From contig JXTC01000011.1 of the NCBI GenBank assembly GCA_002914845.1, positions 1,808,854 through 1,872,853 on the forward strand: 64,000 nucleotides of DNA, read 5' to 3'. Shown here piece after piece: positions 1 through 12,216 of the stretch (position 1 is its first letter; each line of letters starts with the position of its first letter). The notes below the pieces were generated by a model. That model saw only the letters and a program-made list of their open reading frames with translations. It did not search any database and was not told the DNA's origin. The stretch is from Trema orientale (taxonomy: Eukaryota > Streptophyta > Magnoliopsida > Rosales > Cannabaceae). Made by a program: the position numbers and the translations under genes.

Positions 1-440
1 AATTTCAATAAAGTTTATGCATGAAACACGTTCATGAGCATGCATAATCTTTACTTACTGAGCATTAGCTCATGTAGTTCCTGTGATGCAGGTGAGGAGG
101 TTTTTGATGTGTAGAGCTGCTGGTTGGCTAGCATGCTTTCTTGTCGCCATGATCATACAAATGTAGACGAGCTTGACTTATGGGCGTTGTTTTATTTGTA
201 TTTCGATATTTTGGTGTGACGTAAATATTACTGTGGATGGCAAGATAAACTGATACTTTTTGGTTGTACATTTGTAAAGAAACTTTCAGGAAGTAATGCC
301 ACGCAGTTTCTTACGTTTTAAAAATTTGAAAAGTTTAAATTCGGCCCACTTTTTGCAAAAACTAAAGTTATGGTTTAAGAAAGAGTAACACTCCCTAGTT
401 TGACCTGCGTAGTCATAGGGTTAGGCAAGGGGGCGTTACA
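1..440 (+). repeat. 3' end of a chromovirus (Ty3/gypsy) LTR, cut by window edge
   Basis: The sequence aligns by eye along its whole length with the last 435 bases of the intact LTR at 32614-35518, including the shared stretch cttactgagcattagctcat and the terminal GTTACA. The LTR therefore ends at 440. Whether it is a solo LTR or the 3' end of a full element cannot be told, because the rest lies outside the window. Confidence 0.85.
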
Positions 441-568
441 GAAGATCATTTCAAATAAATTCTTGAGAAGATCCAATCACTCTTTTCCAAGTAAGTCCTA
501 AGTTGTTAAGATGCTTCGAATCTAGTAATGTTGCTAAGATACTTATCCCTTTCCCTATAGCATGCTCG

Positions 569-633
569 AGAGATGGATGGGGATGGGTTCCCTTGAAATC
601 AGGTGCTTTTCTGTCAAGTCAGCCTACACAATG
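569..633 (+). pseudogene. Remnant of LINE reverse transcriptase zinc-binding (zf-RVT) region
   Basis: One frame reads RDGWGWVPLKSGAF and the next frame continues FSVKSAYTM. Together they resemble the conserved W-x-P-x-x-G-x-F-S-V-K-S-A-Y core of the zf-RVT region found C-terminal to plant LINE reverse transcriptases. A frameshift joins the two pieces, and nothing else of the LINE is visible around it. The match is short, so this is a weak call. Confidence 0.35.
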
Positions 634-1105
634 CAACATTGTGACAGAGCTTCTTATCTTCTTCGACTCAGTTTTCAAGAAAATTTGGCACTCGAAATTG
701 CACTAGCGCGACAAGTTGGTGTTGCAGTGGTGGTCTCAGTTTAGAAAATGAAAAAACAGATGAAATATCTAGAAGAGTGCAGAACATGTTTGGCAAAATA
801 CTTCAACTATTATTACTTCAGTAAAATGAGTTATATATATACAGTAATGGAAAGCTTAACTTAAAATGCTTAAGTTAGAGCTAATTACAATGATTAGTTA
901 GTTTGTTATAAACTAATTACAATTCTATTAGAAATGGTTACAATAACAACTCAGCTCTTTGACAACTCAGCTACAGCTTAGCAACAGCTCTTATGACCCG
1001 TTTTTTATACCGTACTCGGTGCGTGGTCACCTTGTACGCTACAAGAGAAATGATTAGAACACGGAAATAAGAAATTAAAAACTAACACAATAACAAGAAG
1101 AATTT

Positions 1106-2827
1106 CTTGTCACTTAGCTTTTAATTGATCTGCGTGATTTTCCTTTCTGTCTAGAGAATTATGATCACTCAAAACTCTCAAGAAAAACTGTACGCTCTTA
1201 TTTTTCTTGAAAAGTTATTTTTCTCTGAGTGCAGAGAAAAATTCTCACTTTGAAATTTTACGTAACTTTTTTCCCGTACCAAAAAATTCCCTGGACATCT
1301 TTCTTTTAAAGTTATTTTCTAATAGAAAACATATCTGTCCAGATTCAATGTACCAGGGTAATCCCTTATTAGTAGGATTGCTCTACACGTTTTTTTGCCA
1401 GAGAGATTCTCTCCTAAAAACGTGTAACACCCTATAAAGGTGTATTTTCAAATTTCAAAATACTTTCCAATAATATTTAATTCCTAAGATAATTAGAAAT
1501 TAATTCAAATAAATATCTATCCTTTATCTATCCAGATTTCTTAATTCAAATCAAGAAATAAAATAAAAGATATTTATTTCCATTACCTTGACAGTTGTCA
1601 ATCAAATTGGCTAACACAAAATAATACGTACAGATTTTTACTGATAGACTATCTATTTGAATTTTATTCCAAATTAATTATTACAATAATTTAGAATTTC
1701 CAAAATTCAAATAATCCATCTTGTAGTAAATTACAAATCCCATTTAATGGGAGTGCACTACACTCATGGCACAGTGCCACACGCCTATACCCAATTACTG
1801 GGCTAGGCTTGTGCAGTCTTGGGCTTGTGAGGCCCAACTGCTATTTTTCTTCTATCAATTGGACTTATAGCGGTACAGCTGAATTTACGGGCTAGCCCGG
1901 GGATCTTTGGGCTCATAAAATAGTGGCTCCCACAATTGTGCCTTAAATTAATCAGCCCAATTGTAAATTCCAAATCTACCCCACTAAAAGATTGGAATTG
2001 CACTCCACTATTAAATGGTATTTTTACGGATATTATCACACTAGTAATAATTAGCCCATGTCGCATTGATATCTATACTTTAATCCTTTGTACTATATCA
2101 TAATTAAATTGACATCTCAACTGTCTAATCAATTTAATTATATTTTATTTCTTGACTCTTACTGGTTCTCTCTAATGATCATTTTCAACATATTAATTAG
2201 ATATGTTGATACACTCTGGCCAGAGAATTCTATGATCAAGTACCAAGAACCCGTCAAGGGATATGTATGTACAAATTCCATATTATCAATCTATAAGTAT
2301 CACTGTTCATAAATACCTCATACCAAGTTACTGAGAATATTAACCCCTCAATTAGAGTTGCACCCTTTAGTAACTCAAATATTGCAGTACAAACAAACAT
2401 AAACTTATAATTTACTCAAGATTGAGAATAAAGTATTATCAATACCAAATGAGATTTAATAAGTCTGATAGTTATTTGAGGTCTATTAAATCTCACAATT
2501 GATCCGTTCAATGTAGTCTAACTACATTAGTAAATCCATACGTAATTAAGATAAATTACTCAATGAATTTACAACAGTTAAAATAAAGAGCCCAACTTTA
2601 TTTTGTTAACTGCAAATAATTTTATTTAATTACAAAATAACTTGTATCGATGTCTTCTGTGAATCCACCTGGTGATCACAAAGATACATATTATGTAATT
2701 AAATGGACTTTTATTCAATCATACATATGCAAAAAAGATATAATGAAAATATCTAACAAATTTTATTAATTCCAGAAAATGTTTATTACATGATCAAATA
2801 TGCTTTGGAGAGCATACATTCCCAACA
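1106..2827 (-). repeat. Probable solo LTR of a copia element
   Basis: Read on the minus strand it begins at 2827 with TGTTGGGAATGTATGCTC, the usual start of a group of plant copia LTRs. It runs through a region rich in GGGCY motifs (1790-1940). No gag/pol sequence or polypurine tract adjoins either side. The far end is uncertain: 1106 is chosen because TGTCAC there gives a CA end on the minus strand, and the flanks (TTTCT before, CTTCT after) match at 4 of 5 bases as a possible target duplication. Confidence 0.5.
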
Positions 2828-5268
2828 CTTCTTATATAAAATTAAAAAAGGCATCGTTTAGTTGAAGAAATTTTTTAAAAAAATAATAATTCAAAAGTAC
2901 AAACAGCTAAAAATGAAGTCGTTTTTTAATCATGCTACATGTAATGGTACCAAATTTTGATTATTGTTGTTTGGGCCTAATTTAGTTGGTTTCAAAATTA
3001 AAGTTTTAATTGATATAACCAAAAACCAATGTTTTTATTGTTAGAATTGAAAAAAAAATAGAGATTTTATTTGATATAACCAGAAATATTGAGGATCAAA
3101 TTATTATATTGAGGAACCAATTTGATAAGTAGGTTAAATCCAAGGTATTTTATAATAAAAAATGTAATTATAAGGATTCTTCGGATATTACTAAATATAA
3201 AGGGTTTTTCGTTCAAATTAGTTAAAACACATACTTTTTTATAACAATTTTCCTAATCATATATCCGATAAGAGAGTGATAATTAGAATGCTTGACATTG
3301 TTAGTTTTTAATTGTTTCACATTTTACTAAAAAATAAATTTTAAAATTTAGATAACCTCCGAAGTCCCGAATTTTCAACTTATATAGTGAATTATTTTGA
3401 ATTATGTGGTTATTGTAGTAATGATCCATTTATTACAAACTGTTAATATTTCTAGAAATTAATATATTTTTGTTGTCAACTCCAGGGATATATATCCGAT
3501 ATAGATTTTTGCATGAGGCATATGGAAATAAACCGGAAATTGTTGGAGAGGAAAACAAATGGTTGATAGAAAATTCCTAAATGAACGAAAATTGATAGGC
3601 TAATCCAACTAAGGACAAAGAAATTGCTACTGGTTTTTGGTTGAATATTTTGGCTATGGATTTCAATGAGCACATTCTTTGCTTGTGACTCATTTTGGTT
3701 TTAAAAATAATAATTTTTGACAAATGGGCCCATAATTATGGCATAATTCAAAGCAGTCTAATATATGTAAATTGAAATTTTAGGATTAAAGTGGTAACTA
3801 TAATTTTGGAACTAATAGTATGGAAAACAGAAAAATTTAAAATCAAAGGGACTATTTTCGTTTTAGTGTCATTAATTTCCAATTCCTAAGCATTTTTTCT
3901 TTTTTTCTTTTATTTTTTAATGGAATCTTTAGGGGAACTACCAAGCATTTTTGCTGCACTTAAGCTGTGACCTTTTTTTTTTTTTTTTCACTTAAGACCA
4001 ACACCAACCCTCGCCATATATAGTCGTTAAATTCCAAGTAGATATATGTACATATTTGATGAAGTTAAATTGTACAATACCTCTTTTGTCTTTGGTCTGT
4101 CTTTGTTATATATATATATATATATATATTCACCTATATCTAGCTAAAGAAGCTAATGCTAGACCAATTATAGCCCGAATTCTTATTTTTATTTATTTTA
4201 AGACTTTTACAAAATTATGATTCTTTTTTTTTTTCAATTTATTCTCACAATAGTTCGGCTTTTACTTCGATTAATTTCCTAATCTGATTTTTTTTTTTTT
4301 TTGGTGCTCTTCTGAGAAACTTTCCTCCCAGCTGGTTTGATTAGATCTATTATAATTCCTAGTCTTTTGTTTCGTAATTGGACTACCTCAGCCTACAATT
4401 TACGTGTAAGAGCTATAATAATACTCAATAAAACGATTAAAGAAAGAAGAAAAAAGAGTTTTCAATCAATTACGATTCTTAAAACTTGTATTTATTATGT
4501 TTTTTTTTTTTTTTTGGCACCTGATTTCACATTTCATAGAAGAATTCATGCATTGTCAATGTTTTTTATAATTTCTTACCTTTTTAGCACATTGAGCACC
4601 GGTTACGAGAAAACTGATCTGTCACACAATTTAGGACAGCCAGATAAAACTAATAACACTTCTAAACCTTTTATTAACTTATGACTTGAACAATAAAGTA
4701 TCGACAAAATAAATATGCATATATCGTGTTTTATGCGAAAATGCAATACAACTATGCTATTATTGGTTCTATTTCGTGAGAGGAGTTAGGCACCACGTAG
4801 CTTTTCAGGTTCAACTTGCTGCAACTTTAGACAATTGCAAATCCCCATCAAAAAACCGTTGTGCATATGCGCCATCCTGCCTTGTTGCTTCCGTTTATTC
4901 TTTGTTGTGGCGGAAACAAGCTCGCTCACAATCTTCGTCTAAAACGACAAATTTTAAATTATGGCCAACTATATTTTGTATTTTTTTATGTATGTTATAA
5001 AATAAAAAAAAATTAATAAACAAGTAATTAGAGTAAAGAAAACCAATTAATTTTATCGTAGTTCTATACTGAATACGTCAATATCTACGTCTACAAGACC
5101 CAATTTAGGATACTCAATCCCATAAAGAAACAAAATGGTTACAATCTAAAGGATTTATTCAATCAACAACTCCCTTCTCTCTATTGATGCCTAATCCTCA
5201 TAATTTTGATCTTTTGAACTTTTATAACAGACTTTACTAACAAGCATCCCGCTTGTCTTCACTGTTGC
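2828..5268. other. AT-rich intergenic DNA, no gene seen
   Basis: About 2.4 kb without a recognisable coding region. It holds long T and A runs, a TA microsatellite near 4110-4130, and short open frames of low complexity. Bases 5264-5268 (GTTGC) are the likely left target duplication of the following copia element. Confidence 0.6.
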
Positions 5269-6489
5269 TTTTAGGTCTATATGTAGTGTTTGGCGTCTTA
5301 TGATCCTTTGGCTTGTAATGATCAATTGAATAATCAAGCCTTTCAATGTAAGTTTATGTTTTGTCAAGTGTATTGGATATTATTTTGTAATTGTTCCTCT
5401 CAACTGGATGTCTCAATGTGTGCTGGCACAATGTTACAGTACTGACCTACTTAGAAGACTGAAGACCCTATCAGTGTGAGATCAGTAGCTCAGTCTGTTT
5501 TATCTATGAGAGTATAGCTTTTCTCTTGTTTGGTCTAAGTTTCATTGTTGCATTGTCAGATCACTTATCTTGCATGTTTAGATAATATTGTCTAGCACGT
5601 ACATACAATACATTATCTCATAATTGCTAGGTCATTTATGAGGACAATTGATGTGCATGTGTGCATATAAAAAAGTTCATTCATCATTTATTCTTATCCT
5701 ATCAGTGCCTCAGAATGTTTTGTCAAGGAGGCACCTTTAGATTTGAGTTCATAAACCTTATCTGTCTCATTAGTGTCTCAAAATATTTTGTCAAGACAGC
5801 ACTTTTAGTTTTTGTCCTTATTATCCGTGTTAGTCTTTTTGTACTTTTCTATATAAATAAGAGGTTCATGTCTGATGAGATCAAGCCTTTCATACCCATT
5901 GTATATCCAGAGAAAATTTCTTATAGCGTCTTGCTCTTTAGGCAAGAATTCTTAGAATTTAGGTGATTTTTCCCTTTGTACATCCTTCGGCTACTTGGTC
6001 ACCACTGAAGGGAATTCTATGATGGCTTAAAGACAAGAAGGATCTTGTGTGTTTGTGCTGGGGCTGGAAAGCTCAAGAAAAGCAAGGGCTGAAGGGAGTT
6101 CAACGGCCATTTCACTTGCGGGAGCTCGTGATTAATTGGGCACAAGAAAGATCTTGTGTCTAGAGCTGGAAAGCTCAAGTACAGCAGCTAAAAAGAGTTC
6201 AGCAGCATATTTGAAGAGCAACTCTCACTGAGGAAGCAGAATCACAAACCGGCAGCAACTAGAAGGGAGTTCTAGATTTATTTTATAAGATTTTGTTTGT
6301 AATTCCATTATACTTCTAGTAGATATTTCTAAACTGGACTAGGTGTCGTGGATGTAGGTAAAACTTGGCTGTACTGAATCACAATAAAATTTGTGTGCCT
6401 CTTTTACTTTGCTTTCAATTTTACTTTCTGCACTAAGTTTTCTGCAAATTTGGAAATCGTGGCAAAAAGTCGAGTAACTTGACTTAATA
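5269..6489 (+). repeat. 5' LTR of copia-1 (1221 bp)
   Basis: Aligns along its length with 35522-36708. The first bases are TTTTAGGT where the 3' LTR has TGTTAGGT, and the last are TTAATA where the 3' LTR has TTAACA, so both termini carry point changes from TG...CA. It is followed two bases later by the primer binding site. Confidence 0.85.
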
Positions 6490-6491
6490 AT

Positions 6492-6502
6492 TGGTATCAG
6501 AG
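6492..6502 (+). promoter_or_regulatory. Primer binding site of copia-1 (Met-tRNA type)
   Basis: TGGTATCAGAG directly after the 5' LTR is the usual plant retrotransposon site complementary to the 3' end of initiator Met-tRNA. Confidence 0.85.
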
Positions 6503-6799
6503 TAGGCATTGATTGCGAATTTCAATGAGATTTCTGGGTTTTAAGTTGTGTTACTCTGTTCTTTATATTTTTGTGCTCTACTGCTCTTGCATGTATTTCT
6601 TGTTTTTCCTATTTCGTTGGCTTGAAAATTTGTGAGGTTTTGAGTTCGTTTGGTTGAATTTTCCATAAGTTTAACTCTTTGCCTTCTAAGTGTTTAATTG
6701 TTTGCCTCTTTGAAATTTTTGTACAATCTCGGTTATATTTGTGTCGCTTATTTGGATCTGCTTTAAGATTTTGAATTTGTGTTTATGTGCTCTTATAGA

Positions 6800-7820
6800 T
6801 TCTCTTTATGAAAATAGGTCTATCATAAAATCATCCAGACTTGATGGGAAAAAATGTTCCACATGGAAAGCCCGAATGAAAATGTTTCTTCAGTTTATTT
6901 ATGAACAGGTTTGGGTTGCTATTGTTAATGGTTGGGAACCCTCCACTATTATTAGAAATATGGTTATTGTACCCAAACCACACAATGTTTGGATATAAGT
7001 TGAGTTTATTTCTGCTAAGATGAATTCAAAAGGATTAAATGTTATTTTTAGTATTATTGATACTCATCATTTTGAATATATTGCATCATGTACTACTTCT
7101 AAAGAGGCTTGGGATATCCTTGAGATTTTATATGACGAATGTGATACTGTTGAAATTCAATCTGAATGTTGTGATAATCAAGTTGAATGTCCATACATTG
7201 AAGACGATTTAGAAGGAGAGAAATTGAATAAAGATGACTTCGATGGTCTCAGTAAGGAAGCAACTGTTATGCTAACTAGGAAATACTCTAAGTTCCTCAG
7301 AAAGAAAAAACAGTTCTAGAGAAACAAAATTCCTCAAAACCATCTCCAAAAATTAAGATCCTAGAGTTGAAGGTAGAGAATGTAGAGGTTTTGAACACAT
7401 TGAGGAGGAATGCGCTAACACCATCAAGAAAAAGGCTAATGCAATGAATAAAACCTAGAGCGAAAATAATGAGGAAGCAGAAGTGCAAGAAGAAAACCCT
7501 GATTCGGCAAGCAACTTTATTGTTTTTGCTACAAAATCCAAAGAGAAAGACCAATATTCAGACATTCACTCTAAATGTTTAGACATCGATATTTTCAAAT
7601 AATAAGAAAGAAGTCGTATTCTCAAATTTTGATCAACAAGATGCACACCAGAATATGTATGATCATTGGTTGAAAATGGTAAACAAAGTCAAGGTCCAAG
7701 ATGCTCTGATTTCAACTCTCTAGAAAGACAAGGAGAGCTATGAAGAAATGCTCACTAATTTGAGAATAAGGCTGCAAGATTCGTAGGATTAGCTTGTCAA
7801 AATACAAAAGGATAAAACAG
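6800..7820 (+). pseudogene. gag remnant of copia-1
   Basis: The frame at 6741-7319 encodes SRLDGKKCSTWKARM (from about 6834) and, after a TAA at 6996, the segment from 7020 containing CTTSKEAWDILEILYD, which is the UBN2-type gag core of Sirevirus-like copia elements. A later piece near 7250 (FDGLSKEATVMLTRKYS) follows abruptly, suggesting an internal deletion. From 7320 to 7820 the coding sense persists with stops (region containing KVKVQDALISTL, then LVKIQKDK), until the copia-2 LTR interrupts it. The gag continues at 24726. No intact start codon is evident. Confidence 0.7.
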
Positions 7821-9463
7821 TTTATTATTTAGACATTATGAACAATATTTATTAGATTATTTAGTATCTATTTGTTATTAATAAATTCCATGTTATGAAT
7901 TTCTATTTCATTTATGTCCCATTGATATACATGTGATGTGTATGTTTATCTTATGCAAATATCTAAAAGATTCCAAGATATGAAATGAGTAATAAAGAAT
8001 TATTCGTACGATGAGTTCATATGTGGAAGACATTATATTCTTTATTTCATTATGTCTAAATTAAATTATTCGTATTCTGCATATTGAAGATGGAATACTT
8101 TACTATGCCATAGAAGGTAGTGTTATCTATTCAATTAATGAAGTCTTCAATTATCGAAGTGAGTCTTCAGATAGAAACACTAGATGTGTTATAAGAAAGT
8201 TATAACAGCATCGAACAGGACCTAGTGAACTAGAATTTGAGGTTAAGCGCCGTAACTCAAATTTCTAATTTCACTAATCTAGCACTATTGTAGAAGATCT
8301 TAATCTTAGTGATTAACGAACTTAAATTAACGAACTTACTTTCATGTGTTTTGTCTTTTTGAGTTACTATAGGACTAGTTCCGATTTATAGTTTGAACTC
8401 TGGTATCTTGGAAGATAAGGTATATGAAATGTGTAGAACGTTTTTCATGATGGACACCATGCATATGATGTCACTTTGAGTTTTTTTAAGTACTTAGATA
8501 ATATAAACCAGGGCCCCGATAATCACTATGTGAATTTGACTGTCTTGGTATGAGCAGATACAAACACCGTAGTCAATTATTATCTATTAGATAAAAAATA
8601 GCAACTCAAAGGTAAATATATACTAGAGAGGTAATACGGTAATTTCACGCTACTAGTACGGCATTATATTGGGAGTATGTCTACAGGTATAGTATATGCT
8701 AAATGGATTAAGTTAATTAATTGTTAATAAGCTTCATAGAAAAATAAATAACATTTAGTCCAAGAGTTCAATATTGGGCCTATAGTGGTGTGCCCCAATA
8801 TTAATGGACAAGGCCCAATCATAATTAAGAGTTAATTATGATTGTGGGTATATGGCTCATTGGAGCTTGGGTTTTATGGATCCATCTGGTCCCCTGTCTA
8901 GCTCAAATTAAAGTTCGATAGTTATTTGATAATTAGTTGAGCCCAACAAGCCCAATGAGCCCATTAGGGTTTACTAATCTCTCTATAGTTAAGAGAAAAG
9001 TTCTCTAGCTATCAGATACAAGTGTTACACATGAAACATCCCCTTGAGAAGAGAGTGTCACACGCATAGTAGAGAGAAAGAGAGAGCAGAAATCGACCAG
9101 TACTAAGGTTCACTATCCTAGGTATTTTTTCGGCCATCCCTGAGAAATCGGTTCAAGGAGATTGTCTTCTTGCTCGTCTGCGTATCTCTTTGTTGGGAAT
9201 CAAAAAGATGACCACCCACTAGATCAATCAAACGGCTTTCGAGTAGACGGGAAGACGAGAAGGTTGTGGAGCGAATCCGGGTATTGTTCTTATCTAGGTC
9301 AAGAGTTAATTTATGTTAGATCACACGACCCGAAATGTTTTGTGAAAAGAAAATTTTTAAAAGACCAATTCCGCTGCATCTCTTGATTTTACAAAACCAT
9401 GGTGTTCTTAAAAATAATTTTATGAAAACATTTTCCAGAAATTTATTCCAGTAAACACCAGCA
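7821..9463 (+). repeat. 5' LTR of copia-2
   Basis: Nearly identical by eye to 14684-14825 plus 23210-24725. It has a 13-bp local duplication (ACGAACTTAAATT near 8325) absent from the 3' copy and lacks the first 26 bp. It contains several TGGGCC/TGGGCT motifs (8770-8965) and TTAGGGTTTA at 8964-8973. It ends ...CACCAGCA at 9463. Confidence 0.88.
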
Positions 9464-9465
9464 AT

Positions 9466-9477
9466 TGGTACCAGAGC
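9466..9477 (+). promoter_or_regulatory. Primer binding site of copia-2
   Basis: TGGTACCAGAGC, two bases after the LTR, is a one-base variant of the common Met-tRNA site TGGTATCAGAGC. Confidence 0.85.
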
Positions 9478-10704
9478 ATGGTTTTATTATTGATCTAGCA
9501 TATTTTACTCCGGTCTATTCTCTTGTTGATTGATATTTTTTGATTTCCAGAAAATTTTTTGTTTATGTTTGGTCTTGTTTATGTTATGAGTATGCTCTAG
9601 TATGTATGATGATCAATAGATTCAGTGAGTTTGAATGATTATTTGATTAGATGTTGCTATGAGGAAATGATCATGTTTATTTTGATTTTGTTTTCCGGCA
9701 TGTTCTTGATTTCTATGTATTCATGTTTTATGTTGTTGATAAAACTATGCATAGAAATGTTTTGATCTTTAATTGTTTTTTGGAGTTTTATGAAAACTAT
9801 TTTTTCAATTTTTTTTTTTAAATGATGAATTGACGGAGCGATGCACGGCTAGGAGCCGTGTGCACCGCCCGCGTGTGCCCCACGGGTGTGACCCACGCGC
9901 GGGCCGCGCGGTATGACTCCACACATGGCTGCGTAGGTGAGGCACCCTGGTCGCACGGATGCGATTCGTGCATGGCCGCATTCAAATTTTGCATGTATGT
10001 CTAATAATTAAGTATTATTACATGATCTTTAGTAACATGTCATATAGATTATTAGAGCTACTCTCATGCAAATATGAACATGCTTACATAACAGATTTTA
10101 GGTTACTAAGTTAGTTAGATAACTGGATAAAATCTATAAATCCATAATTATAAAATATTGAGTGGGAGAAGGTATGTGATACATATGGTCTCCATTGTTG
10201 GTTCGTTATGTATTAGGATGAGCCTCGCCTCAGAATCTTGCTGAGCTCCCGTAGGAGGGCTTTCGTCCTGGTAATACTGGAAATGAGCTTCTAAGGATAA
10301 GGTACTAGGTAGACTATATGAGGCTAATCGCCCGTAGGATACGGTCTTATATAGAAAGCTTAGTTATCGAAACAATGGTTAAACACTCAACTCAAAACAT
10401 TAATATCCTCCCGTAGGAGTTCTTATTAGTCGATTAGAGGACCAAATAGAATGGTTGTTAGAAATATGGGATAAGAGTTATCTGTCTATTTACTAATTGA
10501 AATTATTTCAGTTTAACTTGCTGATTGCATGACTTCCCGTAGGGAGCTTATAATCAGTGGTAGGTTACATTACCATGAATATAAATGATAGTCTTAGGGA
10601 TACTTCACTTGCATATTGTTTGCTTAATATTTTATGTTAATTATTCGAAACATAATAAATGATGTTTGCTTATAAGTGGAACGTTTATTTATTTTTCAGT
10701 AAAT
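9478..10704 (+). other. Untranslated leader of copia-2, with GC-rich island and four CCCGTAGG hairpins
   Basis: No coding frame is seen between the PBS and the gag ATG. A GC-rich block at about 9833-9965 contrasts with the AT-rich surroundings and contains the hairpin GCACGGCT/AGCCGTG at 9842-9860. Four copies of a CCCGTAGG core at 10246-10257, 10331-10340, 10408-10419 and 10533-10546 sit in small inverted repeats such as CTCC-CGTA-GGAG. Their function is unknown. In retroelements such leaders hold dimerisation and packaging signals. Confidence 0.65.
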
Positions 10705-11589
10705 ATGGCACTTAATCCTTTATCCACTTTACTCACACAAAATAAGCTAGACGGTGAAAACTCTGTAGACTGGAAACGTAACCTAGACATAGTGCTTACT
10801 GCTGATAAACATAAGTGGGTTCTTACCACTCTATCTCCTGCGCCAACTGAGGAATCCACCAATGATGAAAGAAACTTATATGATAAGTGGAAGTAATCTG
10901 ATGAGATGGCTAAGTGCTATATACTTGGCTCAATGAGCAATATATTGCAACAACAACATCGTGGGATGGATACTCCTGCTGACATGATGCTGAGTGTTGA
11001 CGAAATGTTTGCCAGTCTCGGTTGTCATGCCAGAAATGAGGTTACATCTGCATTCATGAATCTTCGAGAAAAGAAGGGTACTCCAGTTCGGGAACATATG
11101 ATGAAAGTCATCGCATACCTTAACGAACTGGAAATCCTTGGAGCTGAAATTGATTGTGACACCCAAATTGACATGGTTTTGAACATATTGTCAGACAACT
11201 TCAATCAATTTAAGATCGATCGTGAGATTTGCCGGAAAGATTATACTCTTACTGACCTGATGAAAGATCTGCAAATTACTGAGAATATTCTTAAGAAGAA
11301 TAAGTCGGGGTCAGTTGAGGCTAATGTAGCTCAAGCTAGTTCTTCCAAACTTAAGTCGAAAGGCAAAGGTAAAGGGAAGAAAAAGACTCCTGTTTCTCTT
11401 GCTCCAAAGAAAAAGAAGACCAAGAAGGATGCCAAACCAAAGGAAAAATGTTTCCACTGCGGTGAGGATGGACATTGGAAGAGGAACTGCAAAACTTACC
11501 TAGCCCTTAAGATGGAGAAGGACAACGGCAAGGACAAACAAGGTAATGACAATTTGTTATTCATCGAGGCTTGTCATGTGGTTGGTTCT
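10705..11589 (+). pseudogene. gag of copia-2
   Basis: The start chosen is the ATG at 10705 (MALNPLSTLLTQNKLDG), the typical beginning of this plant copia gag. A TAA at 10894-10896 interrupts it after the gag N-terminus, and the same frame then continues. A UBN2-type core follows, with a lysine-rich linker and an intact CX2CX4HX4C knuckle (CFHCGEDGHWKRNC) at 11449-11490. It would coat and package the RNA as the capsid/nucleocapsid protein. It runs directly into the protease in the same frame. Confidence 0.85.
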
Positions 11590-12216
11590 ATCGATTCTTG
11601 GAACGTAGATTCGGGAGCCACTGACCATATTTGTAATACTTTGCAGGGGTTCAAGAAAACTAGGAAGTTTACTAGTGAAGAGTTCACGTTGTGATTGGGA
11701 GATGGCTCAATAGTTGAAGCTCGTGCAATGGGAGACGTTATTTTGAATTTCAAAGATTTTAGGTTTTTAGAAATAAAGAATTGTTATTATATTCCGGTGT
11801 TTAAACGGAATTTGATTTCTATTTCTTATTTGATAAGACAAGGTTATTCTGTTCATTTTGACAATAAAATTTCTATTAGAAAGAATAAAAGTCTTATTTG
11901 CACTGGTACTCATAGGAATAATCTTTTCTTTATTCAACCTAAAAGTGTCTTATTGCACAATCTTGAAAATGATTCTGAACATGTAGAACCTAAATATAAG
12001 AAAGTGAAAGTGAGTACTAATGATGAAACTTATCTCTGGTATTTGAGATTCGGTCATATTAACCTAAACAGAATTCAAAGGTTAGTCAATGATGGACCTC
12101 TAAGTTCGTTAGAAGTCAAACCATTACTAACTTGCGAATCCTGTTTGGAAGGTAAAATGACTAAAAGACCGTTTACTGGAAAAGGTCTTAGAGTTCAAGA
12201 ATGTCTTAAGTTAGTA
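11590..12216 (+). pseudogene. Protease and GAG-pre-integrase zinc domain of copia-2
   Basis: The aspartic protease active site DSGA is at 11608-11619 (WNVDSGATDHICN). An in-frame TGA at 11692-11694 follows it, and the frame continues with MGDGSIVEARAMGDV. The integrase HHCC finger has lost its first histidine: the codon at 12040-12042 is TAT (WYLRFGH, where the family has WHLRLGH), while the second histidine (12055) and the cysteines of CESC (from 12133) remain. A frameshift near 12210-12220 separates this part from the integrase core. Confidence 0.85.

Noticed and set aside
1803..2066. Minus-strand open frame of 87 codons
   Set aside because: Lies within the probable solo LTR and has no domain.
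4337..4684. 115-codon open frame
   Set aside because: Low-complexity, T-run derived codons, no family motif, no neighbouring gene signals.
7795..7820. Start of the copia-2 5' LTR at TGTCAAAATACAAAAGG
   Set aside because: It has the same offset as the 3' LTR start but only about 58% identity, while the rest of the LTR matches closely. It also reads as copia-1 gag (LVKIQKDK). The LTR start is more likely deleted.
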